A DNA stretch of 64,000 bases from an uncultured Roseburia sp. (GTDB taxonomy: Bacteria; Bacillota; Clostridia; Lachnospirales; Lachnospiraceae). The DNA lies in the NCBI GenBank assembly GCA_947644305.1, contig CANRYS010000006.1, forward strand, positions 96,928 through 160,927, written 5' to 3'. A model generated the notes under the pieces. It was not told the DNA's origin. It was given only the letters and a program-made list of their open reading frames with translations, and ran no database searches. The translations under genes were made by a program, and so were the position numbers. This document shows, piece by piece, positions 9,344 to 21,458 of the stretch; the stretch's first letter is position 1; each line of letters begins with the position of its first letter.

Positions 9344-11851
9344 TTATCGTGGTATCATATCCACTTTATTGTCCTGAGCCACAAAATCCACATTATAAAA
9401 TGCCTCTTTTAATGCCAGCGGCGCGGTATTCAGATACAATAAAGTTCCCGGAAAAGCTCTTCCTGACACCCGGACGCGTGCGCCTCTTTGTTTGGTCATC
9501 TTATCCATCTTCACCGACTGTTCTTTCAAAAGATCTTTCTTCTGCTTCTTTTGCGTATAGACTGCCTTGGTAAGTCGTGCCAAAAACTCTGTTGACTTCT
9601 CATCCCGAGATGGCTTCTCCATCAATTTCTGCAGTGCAGACTCACAGGTTTTAAGCTCGGCATCTACTTTATCTATCATTTTTACCAATTCTTGGTATTC
9701 CATCATATCGTCTTTATCAATACCCACTTCCACAACGGTCTTGATCTCTGCGATATTTCCTACCCCAAAACAGGATACCCCCTGTTTGGCACAGGTATAT
9801 CCTCCGATGATGACGCCTCTGCGTCCTTCTACCAAAAGCTTGCCCTGGGTCCGCAGCTCACAGTTCAGAAGATAGCTTGCCTCCACATCACCTTCTGCTT
9901 CCAAGGTAGCCGACTCAAAAAATTTGCCCATGATCTCTCCGCCGGAAACAATTTTTCCGATTCCTTTGCCTTGGTATCCTTTGCGGATGATCACATCTTT
10001 TCCGGCATGGATCTGGCAGCCCTCACAGTGTCCGTCTATAACCACGCTTCCCGTCGCCGTAATGGTAAATCCAGACTGCACATTTCCCAATATATTGATA
10101 TCACCGTTAAAATCGATATTCCCAACGGAAGCGTCCACATCTCCAGGCACCGTATACAGGTTTCGTATAATCAGCTTATGATTGTAAGCGTCCAACTCAA
10201 CAATACCATCCAGCAGGGAATAGTACTGCTTTTTGTCCTCCGTCATCATAAAGCCTTCTCCCGTCAAAGGTGGCAGCTCTTTCCCCTGTTTGGGTGCGAT
10301 CTTCTTTCCTGTCACATCAAATCCGTATTCACCCTGTGTGGCAGGCCGGTATTCGGCAAGCAGCATATCTTTTTTTACAACTTCAAACAGCTCCATACTC
10401 TTGTAATCCACAGAACCATCCTGCAGCACCCTTGGTTTGCGGTTTAACTCTTTTCTAAAGTAAAATGTGAATTTTCCATCCTCACCATTCACCGCTGCTT
10501 TTCCCTCCGCCACAACGACAGATTTATGAAACTGCTTATTTTCTACAATCTCCCTAATACGGTCACTGTGTACTCCCTGCCTGACTTCATTATGTCTTAG
10601 CAGACGAATCAAGGCCGGTACCGTAAGCGCTTCCAGTTTTTCCTGCATCTCGCCGCTTACCAGTGAGAAATCCATGGAAACCGTCATCTTATCTTCTGAT
10701 ATAACAACACATGGGTTAAGGACATAATCTTCGTCCGTTGTCTCTTCCCTTATTGTCTCTGCCGGCTTCACCGGTGTTTCCTTCTCTTCTAATGAATCCT
10801 GCAGCAGCCGCTCGATTTCCTCGGAAAACTCATCGTTGGATTCGCCCAGTTCATGCCGGATGTCTTCCATCTGTTCCGGCTCAAAATATATTTTCGCATA
10901 CTTGGTTACATCCAGACCCTCTAAGAGTCCCTTTCGGATCACCTCCATCTGCTTCGCCGTAAAATCCGGCGAGGCATAGACAGAAACATCTACCTTCCGC
11001 TCCAGCCCATAGCGGATCTCACGCATCTGGAACCAGTTAAACCGGATATCTGCATACCGGGACACATCCAGTCCCTCTTTCAGACCAGTGATGATCTCCT
11101 GTAGCTGTACACCATGAATTCCCTTGCGCAAATATGGCACTAGGTTCACGCCATACTCATGGGCGTTGTTGATCTGCCTGAGTTGTTCCGCATCATAGCC
11201 CTGTTTCAGATATTCACTGATATCATAATTCATACGGATACCCCGGCTGATCTCATTGAGAATGGTACCGGTATAGCCCTTTTCGATAAAAGGTATGAGA
11301 TTGATGCCATCTGCCAGGCCCAGGCGGATGGCGCGCATCGTCGTATATGTATATTCTGGTTTGGCAAAAATAGACACATTCATCTTTTTTTCCAATCCCA
11401 GACGAATCTCCTTCATCTGAAACCAGTCAAATTTGGGGGAAGCATACTGGGAAACATCCAGTTTCTGCTGAAGCCCTTTCCGAATCTCCCTCATCTGAGC
11501 TGCCAGATAACTGACATCCAGATATTTTGCAACACTTACTCCCGCCTGCATACCTGCCCGGATCTCATTGCACTGCATCCAATCAAACCCTTGATCGATG
11601 TACTTGCGCATATCAAAACCGGTCTCCATCGAAACACGGGTCTCCTCCATCTCTAACCAGCTCTTATGGGGATCCAGATATACCTCCACATCTACTCCGC
11701 TTTCCAGACCTCTTCTGATCTGTTCCAACTGCAATACGTCGAATGAAAGGCGGCGATACCTGTCGATATCACCGCCGGCCTTTTGGCACAACAATAACTC
11801 CTTCTGATAATTCTTTCTTTGGATCTCTAAATCTATTTCCCGTCTGGTCAT
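9344..11851 (-). CDS. DUF342/FapA-like polymer-binding protein with N-terminal 24-residue repeats
   Basis: 835 residues. Residues about 40-345 are a dozen repeats of roughly 24 residues around the pattern QMxEIRxGLxxGLDVSxYAxPxF. Residues about 390-835 are a DUF342 (FapA) domain: a beta-solenoid of Gly-rich turns (for example GNIDFNGDINILGNV), then a coiled coil and a small C-terminal barrel. FapA-type proteins are cytoplasmic and linked to flagellar or cell-surface assembly and polymer binding, but their biochemistry is poorly defined. The N-terminal repeat array is unusual. An AAGGGGGGATC ribosome site precedes the ATG. Transcribed with the HD-GYP gene. Confidence 0.85.
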   Translation of the reverse strand: MTRREIDLEIQRKNYQKELLLCQKAGGDIDRYRRLSFDVLQLEQIRRGLESGVDVEVYLDPHKSWLEMEETRVSMETGFDMRKYIDQGFDWMQCNEIRAGMQAGVSVAKYLDVSYLAAQMREIRKGLQQKLDVSQYASPKFDWFQMKEIRLGLEKKMNVSIFAKPEYTYTTMRAIRLGLADGINLIPFIEKGYTGTILNEISRGIRMNYDISEYLKQGYDAEQLRQINNAHEYGVNLVPYLRKGIHGVQLQEIITGLKEGLDVSRYADIRFNWFQMREIRYGLERKVDVSVYASPDFTAKQMEVIRKGLLEGLDVTKYAKIYFEPEQMEDIRHELGESNDEFSEEIERLLQDSLEEKETPVKPAETIREETTDEDYVLNPCVVISEDKMTVSMDFSLVSGEMQEKLEALTVPALIRLLRHNEVRQGVHSDRIREIVENKQFHKSVVVAEGKAAVNGEDGKFTFYFRKELNRKPRVLQDGSVDYKSMELFEVVKKDMLLAEYRPATQGEYGFDVTGKKIAPKQGKELPPLTGEGFMMTEDKKQYYSLLDGIVELDAYNHKLIIRNLYTVPGDVDASVGNIDFNGDINILGNVQSGFTITATGSVVIDGHCEGCQIHAGKDVIIRKGYQGKGIGKIVSGGEIMGKFFESATLEAEGDVEASYLLNCELRTQGKLLVEGRRGVIIGGYTCAKQGVSCFGVGNIAEIKTVVEVGIDKDDMMEYQELVKMIDKVDAELKTCESALQKLMEKPSRDEKSTEFLARLTKAVYTQKKQKKDLLKEQSVKMDKMTKQRGARVRVSGRAFPGTLLYLNTAPLALKEAFYNVDFVAQDNKVDMIPR

Positions 11852-11906
11852 AAGATCCCCCCTTTTGGTATCATCGCTTCACTTTAACCGCTTAATGTAT
11901 ATTAAA

Positions 11907-11935
11907 ATTATATTAATTCTAGTACCTTTTGTCAA
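11907..11935 (-). promoter_or_regulatory. Perfect consensus sigma-A promoter of the FapA-like/HD-GYP operon
   Basis: On the minus strand TTGACA (11930-11935) is followed after exactly 17 bp by TATAAT (11907-11912). It lies about 55 bp upstream of the FapA-like start. A perfect match to both hexamers is uncommon and predicts strong vegetative expression. Confidence 0.85.
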
Positions 11936-11974
11936 GTGCCACCACTTGCCAAATGCCAGTTTTTTATGGTTCTT

Positions 11975-13012
11975 TTATTTTAACATGTCCCAGGTCAATT
12001 GTACATCCCTACCTATATCAATACGTGCTTTTTTCCCGAGAATTGCCTCATATTGTTCCGCTGGAATCTCTCCTGTCCCCGGCCGCTTCACCCATAGATT
12101 TTCTCTGGTAAATACTTCCCCCGCTCTCACTGGTGCGATGGTGACCGCAGTGGCAAAAGCAAAGTCGATCGTTACCTGCTCTTCTTTCAAAGCCTCTTTT
12201 GTGCCTCCCAGCATATCAGGGACCTCACTGGCTGCCTGCAATAGCTCACGAAGCTCCCTCTCATCCATGGAACACACGATATCTGGTCCCTGTCTGTCCA
12301 TTCGGTCGGTATAATGCCGTTCTACCACTTTCGCGCCAAGGGCCATCGCTGAGATGCAGGCATTGTTATTTAACGTATGATCGGATAGCCCCACCGGTAT
12401 ATCGGGATATGCCGCCATCATTTGCTGCATTGCCCCTAACCTCACCTGCCCCGGCGTGGTGGGATAGAGATTCGTGGTGTGCAGAAGAGCATAATCCACA
12501 CCATGTTTTTCCAGTATCCCAATGGCTTTATCTATGCTGTTTAGATCATTCATACCAGTGGAAACGATCATTGGCTTACCAAAAGCAGCCACGTGTTCTA
12601 GCAGGGGATAATTGTTCATCTCTCCAGAGCCAATCTTATATGCCTTCACACCCATTTTCTCCAACCGGTCTGCCGCTGCCCTGGAAAATGGCGTACTTAG
12701 AAATACCATTCCCAGCTCCTCGGTATAGCGCATCATTTCCCGCTCTTCTTCCTCATCCAGCGCACAGTTCGCCATCACCTCATAGATCGAGATATCTGCA
12801 TTTCCAGGAATTACTTTTTTGGCTGCTCCTGTCATCTCATCTGTCACGATGTGGGTCTGGTGCTTGATCAGTCTCGCTCCGGCGCGATGTGCCGACAATA
12901 CCATCTCTTTCGCTGTCTCCAGACTCCCATTGTGATTGATGCCAATCTCCGGTATCACAAGCGGCCTCGCAGACCCACCGATCTCGATCTCTCCAATCTT
13001 AAATGATTTCAT
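11975..13012 (-). CDS. N-acetylneuraminate synthase family protein (NeuB-like)
   Basis: 345 residues from the ATG at 13012, which has GAGGGGG 9 bp upstream; a longer in-frame extension lacks such a site. The NeuB barrel shows PEIGINHNG near the start, KIGSGEMNNYPLL and VGLSDHT. A C-terminal SAF/antifreeze-like domain occupies about the last 55 residues (VAPVRAGEVFTRENLWVKRP). Members condense phosphoenolpyruvate with an N-acyl hexosamine to make sialic, legionaminic or pseudaminic acids. No other nonulosonic-acid gene is nearby, so the exact sugar product and pathway remain open. It lies just beyond the ATP synthase terminator and is a separate transcription unit. Confidence 0.85.
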   Translation of the reverse strand: MKSFKIGEIEIGGSARPLVIPEIGINHNGSLETAKEMVLSAHRAGARLIKHQTHIVTDEMTGAAKKVIPGNADISIYEVMANCALDEEEEREMMRYTEELGMVFLSTPFSRAAADRLEKMGVKAYKIGSGEMNNYPLLEHVAAFGKPMIVSTGMNDLNSIDKAIGILEKHGVDYALLHTTNLYPTTPGQVRLGAMQQMMAAYPDIPVGLSDHTLNNNACISAMALGAKVVERHYTDRMDRQGPDIVCSMDERELRELLQAASEVPDMLGGTKEALKEEQVTIDFAFATAVTIAPVRAGEVFTRENLWVKRPGTGEIPAEQYEAILGKKARIDIGRDVQLTWDMLK

Positions 13013-13060
13013 ATGTGTTTTCCCCCTCATTTTGCTCAATGATTCTAATAAACTGGACAA

Positions 13061-13120
13061 AAAAGTAATTTCAGATATTCTTTGGGTCGATAAACCACAT
13101 AGAAATCTGAAATTACTTTT
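13061..13120 (-). terminator. Terminator of the ATP synthase operon
   Basis: AAAAGTAATTTCAGAT (13061-13076) and ATCTGAAATTACTTTT (13105-13120) form a perfect 16-bp stem directly after the atpC stop. On the minus strand it ends in a T run. Confidence 0.8.
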
Positions 13121-13125
13121 CGTTA

Positions 13126-13554
13126 TTATAGCTTCCGCGCCTGCTCGGCCAGGTTGATCCGAACCAGTGACTTACGAAGCGCCTGCTCGGCTCTTGCCAT
13201 ATTTACATTTGCATCTGTGCTCTTAATTCTTCTCTCTGCCCTTGCCTTCGCCTCCAGTGCCCGGTTCATGTCGATTTCTTCCGGCCATTCACAGGACTGG
13301 GCAAGAATCGTCACCTGATCCGGCAGGATTTCCAGAAACCCTTCCAGAACAGCGGCCTCTTTTATCCCTTTCTCACCTGATGATTCCGTGATCGTCAGAA
13401 CTCCGGGAGCTACAATAGAGGTCAAGGGTATATGATCTGCATAGACGCCGATCTCTCCTTCTATGGTCGTGAGTTCCACCATCTCCACATCTCCGGTGTA
13501 AAACACCCTCTCCGGTGAAATCACTTCCAGACGGAATTTTTTCAACTCTGCCAT
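13126..13554 (-). CDS. atpC: ATP synthase F1 epsilon subunit
   Basis: 142 residues from the ATG at 13554 (MAELKKFRLEVISPE), with GGAGGG just upstream. The N-terminal beta-sandwich contains the conserved GEIGVYADHIPLTS stretch. The C-terminal helical hairpin contains ALEAKARAERR. Epsilon joins gamma in the central stalk and inhibits ATP hydrolysis. It is the last gene of the operon. The gap to atpD is unusually long (194 bp) and filled with inverted repeats. Confidence 0.95.
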   Translation of the reverse strand: MAELKKFRLEVISPERVFYTGDVEMVELTTIEGEIGVYADHIPLTSIVAPGVLTITESSGEKGIKEAAVLEGFLEILPDQVTILAQSCEWPEEIDMNRALEAKARAERRIKSTDANVNMARAEQALRKSLVRINLAEQARKL

Positions 13555-13566
13555 ATTTTCCCTCCA

Positions 13567-13657
13567 TGCGCGCACGCCTTTTGCGCATTAAAGAACTAAA
13601 AGTTCTTACCAAGTTTGGGCGTGCGCGCACAAACTTGCCACACAAACATAGTTTGTG
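13567..13657 (-). other. Nested inverted repeats between atpD and atpC
   Basis: TGCGCGCACGCC (13567-13578) is the exact inverse of GGCGTGCGCGCA (13618-13629). Inside the loop AAGAACT pairs with AGTTCTT. Immediately beyond, CACAAAC-ATA-GTTTGTG forms another stem. This gives an RNA of two stem-loops, one nested, sitting just upstream of the atpC ribosome site. No Rho-independent T run follows, so an mRNA-processing or translation-tuning role is more likely than termination (inference). Confidence 0.6.
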
Positions 13658-13748
13658 TTGTGAAACAATTTATTTTTCACTCTTTCCACGACTTCACAAC
13701 CCACTACCATGTTCTTTATCACAGTACGTAAGTAGTGGCCGCAGCATG

Positions 13749-16131
<2,383 letters not shown>

Positions 16132-16145
16132 ATACAACCCTCCAT

Positions 16146-17660
16146 TCAGGCATCATGAGCCCATTGCTTTTTGTATTCTTCAATCGCCTGAATCAGTTTC
16201 TTCTCGGTATCATCACTGATCTCTTTTTCATCACGGATGGCCGCTGGAACTTCTGGATATTTTGTATCCATAAACTCAAAAAGTCCCTTCTCAAAGTTAA
16301 GAATATCCTCAACTGCTATATCCAGCAGATATTTTTTCGTAGCTGCATAAATGATGATAACCTGATACCATACTGGAAGCGGTGCATATTGTCCCTGTTT
16401 CAAAATCTCACGGATACGTTCTCCCTGATCCAGCTTCTGCTTTGTATCGGCATCCAGATCCGAACCAAACTGTGAAAACGCCGCCAGCTCACGGTACTGG
16501 GCAAGCTCAATACGAATCGGTCCGGCGATCTTTTTCATCGCCTTGATCTGCGCGGAACCACCTACTCTCGACACACTGAGTCCCGGATTTACCGCAGGAC
16601 GAAATCCTGAATTGAACATCTCCGTCTCCAGATAGATCTGACCGTCTGTAATGGAGATTACATTCGTCGGAATGTACGCAGATACGTCGCCTGCCTGGGT
16701 CTCAATAATTGGCAGCGCGGTCAGAGAACCGCCGCCTAATTTATCCGAAAGCTTCGCCGCACGCTCTAACAGTCTGGAGTGCAGATAAAATACATCTCCC
16801 GGATATGCCTCACGTCCCGGCGGACGGCGGAGCAGCAGAGCAAGGGTACGATAAGCCGCTGCATGTTTTGTCAGATCGTCATAAACGATCAGTACGTCCT
16901 TTCCAGCTTCCATCCATTCCTCACCGATGGCACAACCCGCATAAGGGGCAATGTACTGGAGCGGAGCCAATTCGCTGGCAGTAGATGCCACAACTGTCGT
17001 ATAATCCATGGCTCCATTGTCTTCTAAAGTCTTCACAATATTGGCCACCGTAGAAGCTTTCTGTCCAATCGCTACGTAGATACACAAAACATCCTGGTCC
17101 TTCTGATTCAGGATCGTATCCACTGCGATGGCGGTCTTTCCTGTCTGACGGTCACCGATGATCAGCTCTCGCTGCCCTCTTCCGATGGGTACCATGGAAT
17201 CGATGGCCTTGATCCCAGTCTGCAGCGGTGTATCTACTGATTTACGGGAAATAACACCACTTGCCACTCTCTCTACCGGCCGAACCTTCGTCGTGTGGAT
17301 CGGTCCCTTGCCGTCGATGGGCTGTCCCAGTGCGTTGACAACACGTCCCAGCATAGCGTCACCAACTGGTACCGTCGCCACGCGTCCGGTGGTCTTTACG
17401 GTGTCTCCCTCGTTAATGTTAGATGTATCTCCCAACAGAACGGCACCTACGTTATCTTCTTCCAGATTCAGCACCATTCCGTAGATCTCATTCGGAAATT
17501 CCAGAAGTTCACCCTGCATCGCCTTTTCCAGACCATGAATACGGGCAATTCCATCTGCTACCTGAATTACGGTTCCCACATCTGATACTTCAAACTCAGT
17601 ACTATATTTTTTTATTTCTTCCTTGATCACTGAACTGATTTCTTCAGGTCTTAAATTCAT
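16146..17660 (-). CDS. atpA: ATP synthase F1 alpha subunit
   Basis: 504 residues from the ATG at 17660 ([16 protein letters not shown]). The non-catalytic nucleotide-binding loop [14 protein letters not shown], the DDLTKHA segment and the SRVGGSAQ signature are present. Alpha alternates with beta in the F1 hexamer. A GAAGGTG element lies upstream of the start. The reading frame is intact and of normal length. Confidence 0.97.
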   Translation of the reverse strand: MNLRPEEISSVIKEEIKKYSTEFEVSDVGTVIQVADGIARIHGLEKAMQGELLEFPNEIYGMVLNLEEDNVGAVLLGDTSNINEGDTVKTTGRVATVPVGDAMLGRVVNALGQPIDGKGPIHTTKVRPVERVASGVISRKSVDTPLQTGIKAIDSMVPIGRGQRELIIGDRQTGKTAIAVDTILNQKDQDVLCIYVAIGQKASTVANIVKTLEDNGAMDYTTVVASTASELAPLQYIAPYAGCAIGEEWMEAGKDVLIVYDDLTKHAAAYRTLALLLRRPPGREAYPGDVFYLHSRLLERAAKLSDKLGGGSLTALPIIETQAGDVSAYIPTNVISITDGQIYLETEMFNSGFRPAVNPGLSVSRVGGSAQIKAMKKIAGPIRIELAQYRELAAFSQFGSDLDADTKQKLDQGERIREILKQGQYAPLPVWYQVIIIYAATKKYLLDIAVEDILNFEKGLFEFMDTKYPEVPAAIRDEKEISDDTEKKLIQAIEEYKKQWAHDA

Positions 17661-17688
17661 GTTTACCAAACACCTTCTTTCCTTGAAG

Positions 17689-18234
17689 TCAGACTCTGAC
17701 CTTCGCTAAGCTTCTAGTCATCTCTTCTAACTTCGTCTGAATACTGTTGTCCACAACCCTGTCACCAATGCGGATACGGATACCTCCCAAAAGCTTCGGC
17801 TCCACAATATAATTCATCTCCAGGCTATCATATCCAGAAGTCGCTCTCAGACGCTCTTCCACATCGGATCTCTGGCCCTGAGTTAGCTCTGTAGGCGTCG
17901 TCACATAGACAACCCCGATCTTTTTATATTCCTTTGCCTCACTCTGAAAATGATCCAGCACAGGCAGGATTTCCCCAAAACGTCCTTTCTTCACAAGAAT
18001 CTGAAGAAATCCCATCATGGTCTCTGACAGCTTGCCGTGAAAGGCACTTTCCACCAGCTCCCTGCTCTTCTCCTGCGTCATCTCAGGATGTGCCATAATT
18101 TCCATAAACTCTTTATTCTCTTCCAGTGCGACTTGGAGTTCTTTCACCTCATCCCAGATCTCATCCAGGCAGTCTTCCTCCAGCGCCAGCGAAAATAAAG
18201 CGTCTCCGTATACCTTAGAAACTAACTTTGCCAT
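17689..18234 (-). CDS. atpH: ATP synthase F1 delta subunit (stator)
   Basis: 181 residues, all-helical N-terminal OSCP-type domain beginning [17 protein letters not shown], and a C-terminal part with [20 protein letters not shown], which is the family signature. It links the peripheral stalk to the top of F1. The start overlaps the end of atpF by 13 bp, so translation is probably coupled. Confidence 0.94.
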   Translation of the reverse strand: MAKLVSKVYGDALFSLALEEDCLDEIWDEVKELQVALEENKEFMEIMAHPEMTQEKSRELVESAFHGKLSETMMGFLQILVKKGRFGEILPVLDHFQSEAKEYKKIGVVYVTTPTELTQGQRSDVEERLRATSGYDSLEMNYIVEPKLLGGIRIRIGDRVVDNSIQTKLEEMTRSLAKVRV

Positions 18235-18740
18235 GTCTCATCACCCATTTCCTTCAATGTCTCGTCAATGAGCTGCGCCTGTTTATCCTTGTCCATGGAT
18301 GCTTCCACGAATTTGCCAGCCATGGCAGATGCAACCTGAACCATTTCCTGTTTCATCTCGTCGCGAACCTTATTCTTCTCAAGCTCTACTTCCTTCTCAG
18401 CACGCACCTTAATCTGGTGTGCCTCCTCCGATGCCTTTTCCACAATCTCTTTTTCCTTGTCTAGAGCCTTGCGCCTCGCATCGGCAAGAAGTTCTGCCGT
18501 CTCCGCCTCCACCTGGGCAAGCTTCTCATCGTACTGGATCTTCATCTCTTTGGCATCGGACTGCGCCTTCGCGGCCTCCTCCAACTGCCCCTGGATAAAA
18601 TCCTTTCGTTTCTGAATCAGCTTTCTCGCCGGATTGAAAAGCAGATAGGAAAGCAGGATAAACAAAACCAACATGGCGATCAACGTAATTCCCGTGTCCA
18701 CTAATAACTGGGAGTCAAGTCCAAATATTTTATCACCCAT
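18222..18740 (-). CDS. atpF: ATP synthase Fo b subunit
   Basis: 172 residues: one N-terminal membrane helix (about 14-34, IALMVLFILLSYLLF-like) and a long charged helix with the conserved RKxxIQKRKDFIQGQLEEAAKA-type start. It dimerises as the peripheral stalk that holds F1 static against the rotor. Position between atpE and atpH is canonical. Confidence 0.94.
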   Translation of the reverse strand: MGDKIFGLDSQLLVDTGITLIAMLVLFILLSYLLFNPARKLIQKRKDFIQGQLEEAAKAQSDAKEMKIQYDEKLAQVEAETAELLADARRKALDKEKEIVEKASEEAHQIKVRAEKEVELEKNKVRDEMKQEMVQVASAMAGKFVEASMDKDKQAQLIDETLKEMGDETWQS

Positions 18741-18756
18741 GTCTTCTCACCTTTCC

Positions 18757-18802
18757 TGCACAGATAGCTGTGCATCATTCTTTTCTTGCACACAAATCTG
18801 TG

Positions 18803-18803
<1 letters not shown>
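18757..18803 (-). other. Hairpins between atpE and atpF
   Basis: TGCACA-N6-TGTGCA (18757-18774) and ACACA-N4-TGTGT (18790-18803) lie in the 62-bp gap between the c and b subunit genes. In many operons such a site limits decay or tunes the high c-to-b expression ratio; here that is only inferred. Confidence 0.5.
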
Positions 18804-19078
<275 letters not shown>

Positions 19079-19136
19079 TTATTTTAATGTTATACATAAA
19101 ACTACAGTAAAAACTATACTTATACTGTCGGATGGT

Positions 19137-19850
19137 CTATTCCTGCGCCGCATCTCCGGCTGCATTGGAGATAAATACCATCGTCAACATGGCAAATACG
19201 TATGCCTGAAGACATCCGGAAAATACATCCAGATATGCATGCAGTGCCGCCGGCCAGATGATCGCGATCTTCTGCATCAGTCCGTAGATCAGCGCCATCA
19301 TCATCGTTCCCGATAAGATATTGGCGAACAGACGAAGGGACATAGAGATCGGCGTGGCAAACTCACTGATGATATTCACAGGCAAAAACAGAAAGAATGG
19401 TTCAAACAATCCTTTGATCTTGCCCATCTTCTGCCACTTAAAGCCTTGATACTGGATCATAAAGAAGGTGATCAGCGCCAGCGGAAGTGTTACCCCGTAA
19501 TCCGCTGTAGGCGGCCGAAGGCCAAACAGACCGGACAAGTTACAGGTAAGAATAAGTAAAAACAGCGCGCTGACATAATTTCTAAATACCGGCGCCAGCT
19601 TTCTTCCCATGTTGTCAAGGATCAGCTTATCCAGCGTCTCCACCAGCATCTCCAGCACATTCAGGAAACCGGTGGGGGCTTTGCGGTAATCCGCTTTTTT
19701 TATCACACGGTTGGCCACGATGGCAAAAGCAATGAGTACCACCATGACGATCGCCAGGCACACGTGGGTCGTGGTGATCCAAAACGAAAAATCGCCGATA
19801 TGGACTTCCTGGTAACCATGTATATAAAAATCTACCTTATTTTCACCCAA
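19137..19850 (-). CDS. atpB: ATP synthase Fo a subunit
   Basis: 237 residues, five to six membrane helices. The essential stator Arg is in SLRLFANILSGTMM, which faces the c-ring Glu during ion passage. The AYVFAMLTMVFISNA C-terminal helix is typical. It forms the two half-channels for ion entry and exit. A c-subunit gene follows after a 79-bp gap holding a small ACAGTA/TACTGT hairpin. Confidence 0.95.
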   Translation of the reverse strand: MGENKVDFYIHGYQEVHIGDFSFWITTTHVCLAIVMVVLIAFAIVANRVIKKADYRKAPTGFLNVLEMLVETLDKLILDNMGRKLAPVFRNYVSALFLLILTCNLSGLFGLRPPTADYGVTLPLALITFFMIQYQGFKWQKMGKIKGLFEPFFLFLPVNIISEFATPISMSLRLFANILSGTMMMALIYGLMQKIAIIWPAALHAYLDVFSGCLQAYVFAMLTMVFISNAAGDAAQE

Positions 19851-19882
19851 TGTTTTCTCCTTTCCAGGCAGTTTTAAATGCC

Positions 19883-20305
19883 TTAATATTTATTCTCTGA
19901 CAGTGAACTGTCGGAAATGCTTTTTTCCCTGAATATCACAGGGTATAATAACGCTGCTGCCTTTGTGGCAAACAATCCTGCAAAGGTAGTCGCCGGATGA
20001 AACAGCCACGGAAACCGAAAACCGGCAAACAGTGCAGCCAGCGCAGCGATCGAGCGAAGCGTCGCCATGACTTTAGAGTGATTTACAGCACTCTTGCGTT
20101 CCAGATCCAGTTCTAGATCCAGCGTAGAAAACCGATGCAGCATGAGCAGGGTAGATACCCCGCTTCCCAGCACCTCGCCCAGCACGTAGGGCAGTATAGA
20201 AAAGGGATGAAAGATCCAGACCACCAGCCCTGCTGCCAAAACGACAGCCGCCAGAAGCCATATGATGCCGATCACCCTATGGAGTGTCTGTTTTGCTTCC
20301 TTCAT
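19883..20305 (-). CDS. atpI: ATP synthase subunit I (AtpI-like) membrane protein
   Basis: 140 residues from the ATG at 20305 (MKEAKQTLHRVIGI), which has AAGGAGG 7 bp upstream. Four hydrophobic segments are visible. In F-type operons a protein of this kind precedes atpB and helps assemble the c ring or import ions. Sequence is poorly conserved, so the name rests mainly on size, topology and position. It overlaps the upstream atpZ-like gene by 29 bp. Confidence 0.8.
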   Translation of the reverse strand: MKEAKQTLHRVIGIIWLLAAVVLAAGLVVWIFHPFSILPYVLGEVLGSGVSTLLMLHRFSTLDLELDLERKSAVNHSKVMATLRSIAALAALFAGFRFPWLFHPATTFAGLFATKAAALLYPVIFREKSISDSSLSENKY

Positions 20306-20594
20306 CCGAATCCTCCTTCGGTGTGGTCGTGACCTCCGCCGCAACATCCTTTTTCGCAGTCTCTTCCGATGACTGCAATCTGCCAGTCAGGATAAATAAG
20401 CTTCGGATGGAAGCCAGAATCCCAATGAGCAGAAATATCATGACCCAGTACCGGGTGCCAGCCAGCCGGTCGATATAATATCCGATGCCAAAGCTGATTC
20501 CCATACAGGTCATCATCGCCAGACCGATTTGGGTGAGCATGGCAAGTGCACGAAGGATCTCTTTATTTTCTCTTTTTTTATCTCTCTTTTTCAT
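20277..20594 (-). CDS. atpZ: AtpZ/AtpI family protein, first gene of the ATP synthase set
   Basis: About 105 residues from the ATG at 20594 (MKKRDKKRENKEILRALA), preceded by CAGGGGAC; an ATG six codons earlier sits too close to its GGGAGGG. Two membrane helices with LTQIGLAMMTCMGISFGIG and YWVMIFLLIGILASIRSLF match the AtpZ/AtpI family, which forms small Mg2+/Ca2+-linked or assembly factors with AtpI. The C-terminal tail is charged and Thr-rich. Confidence 0.82.
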   Translation of the reverse strand: MKKRDKKRENKEILRALAMLTQIGLAMMTCMGISFGIGYYIDRLAGTRYWVMIFLLIGILASIRSLFILTGRLQSSEETAKKDVAAEVTTTPKEDSDEGSKTDTP

Positions 20595-20627
20595 AGATCT
20601 GTCCCCTGCCATCCCTCCCGGCGATTC

Positions 20628-21440
20628 TTACATTTCCCGCGCCTTTTTTACACAGGCTTTCATCGCCTCGATCACAGCGCTCCGAAGACCTTCTTTCTCC
20701 AGAACTCTCACAGCCTCTATGGTCGTACCCCCTGGAGAGCACACCATATCTTTCAATTCTCCCGGATGCCTGCCGGTCTCAAGAACCATCTTGGCGCTTC
20801 CCAGCACACTCTGTGCTGCCAGCTCATAGGCCTGCGCCCTGGGCATCCCATCTGCCACTGCCGCATCTGCCATCGCCTCGATAAACATAAACACATAAGC
20901 CGGGGAACTTCCACTCACACCAATCACCGTATCGATCATGGTCTCAGACACCTCATGGGCGATACCAAAGCTGGAGAATATTTCCATGGTCTTTTTTTTA
21001 TCTTCTGCCGTTATATTTTCATTAAAGCATATGCCAGCCGCTCCTTCTAGCACCAGAGCTGGAGTATTTGGCATACTTCTTACTAATTTGATATTCTTGC
21101 CAAAAAGACGCTCGATATTCTTCATCGTCTGTCCGGCAGCGATGGAAATGATCAAGGCATCCTTTCTAACCTCATCCCGGATGTTCGGAATCACCGTCTC
21201 AAACTGAAAGGGTTTCACTGCCAGAATGAGCACATCTGCCTCTGCCGCAACTTTTTTGTTATCTGGTGTCACGTGTACGCCAAACTGATCCTTCAGTTTG
21301 GAAAGTGCTTCTTGATTTCTTCGGGATACTATAATATCTTCCGCTGCATACAGCTTTTTATCCAGTATTCCCTTTATCATAGCCTGCGCCATATTACCGC
21401 AGCCAATAAAACCTAACATATTTTTCACTCTTTTCTTCAT
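20628..21440 (-). CDS. proC: Pyrroline-5-carboxylate reductase
   Basis: 270 residues. The N-terminal Rossmann motif GFIGCGNMAQAMI binds NAD(P)H, and the C-terminal signature spans CSPGGTTIEAVRVLE. It catalyses the last step of proline synthesis, reducing pyrroline-5-carboxylate. The ATG at 21440 has GGAAG upstream; the ATG seven codons later (MLGFIGCGN) is the alternative start. It follows rpiB by 18 bp and precedes the ATP synthase genes by about 33 bp, so it may lie in the same long transcript. Confidence 0.94.
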   Translation of the reverse strand: MKKRVKNMLGFIGCGNMAQAMIKGILDKKLYAAEDIIVSRRNQEALSKLKDQFGVHVTPDNKKVAAEADVLILAVKPFQFETVIPNIRDEVRKDALIISIAAGQTMKNIERLFGKNIKLVRSMPNTPALVLEGAAGICFNENITAEDKKKTMEIFSSFGIAHEVSETMIDTVIGVSGSSPAYVFMFIEAMADAAVADGMPRAQAYELAAQSVLGSAKMVLETGRHPGELKDMVCSPGGTTIEAVRVLEKEGLRSAVIEAMKACVKKAREM

Positions 21441-21458
21441 TTAACTTCCAACATAGCT

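Noticed and set aside
9692..10447. 251-codon plus-strand frame within the FapA-like gene
   Set aside because: Antisense shadow with no family resemblance.
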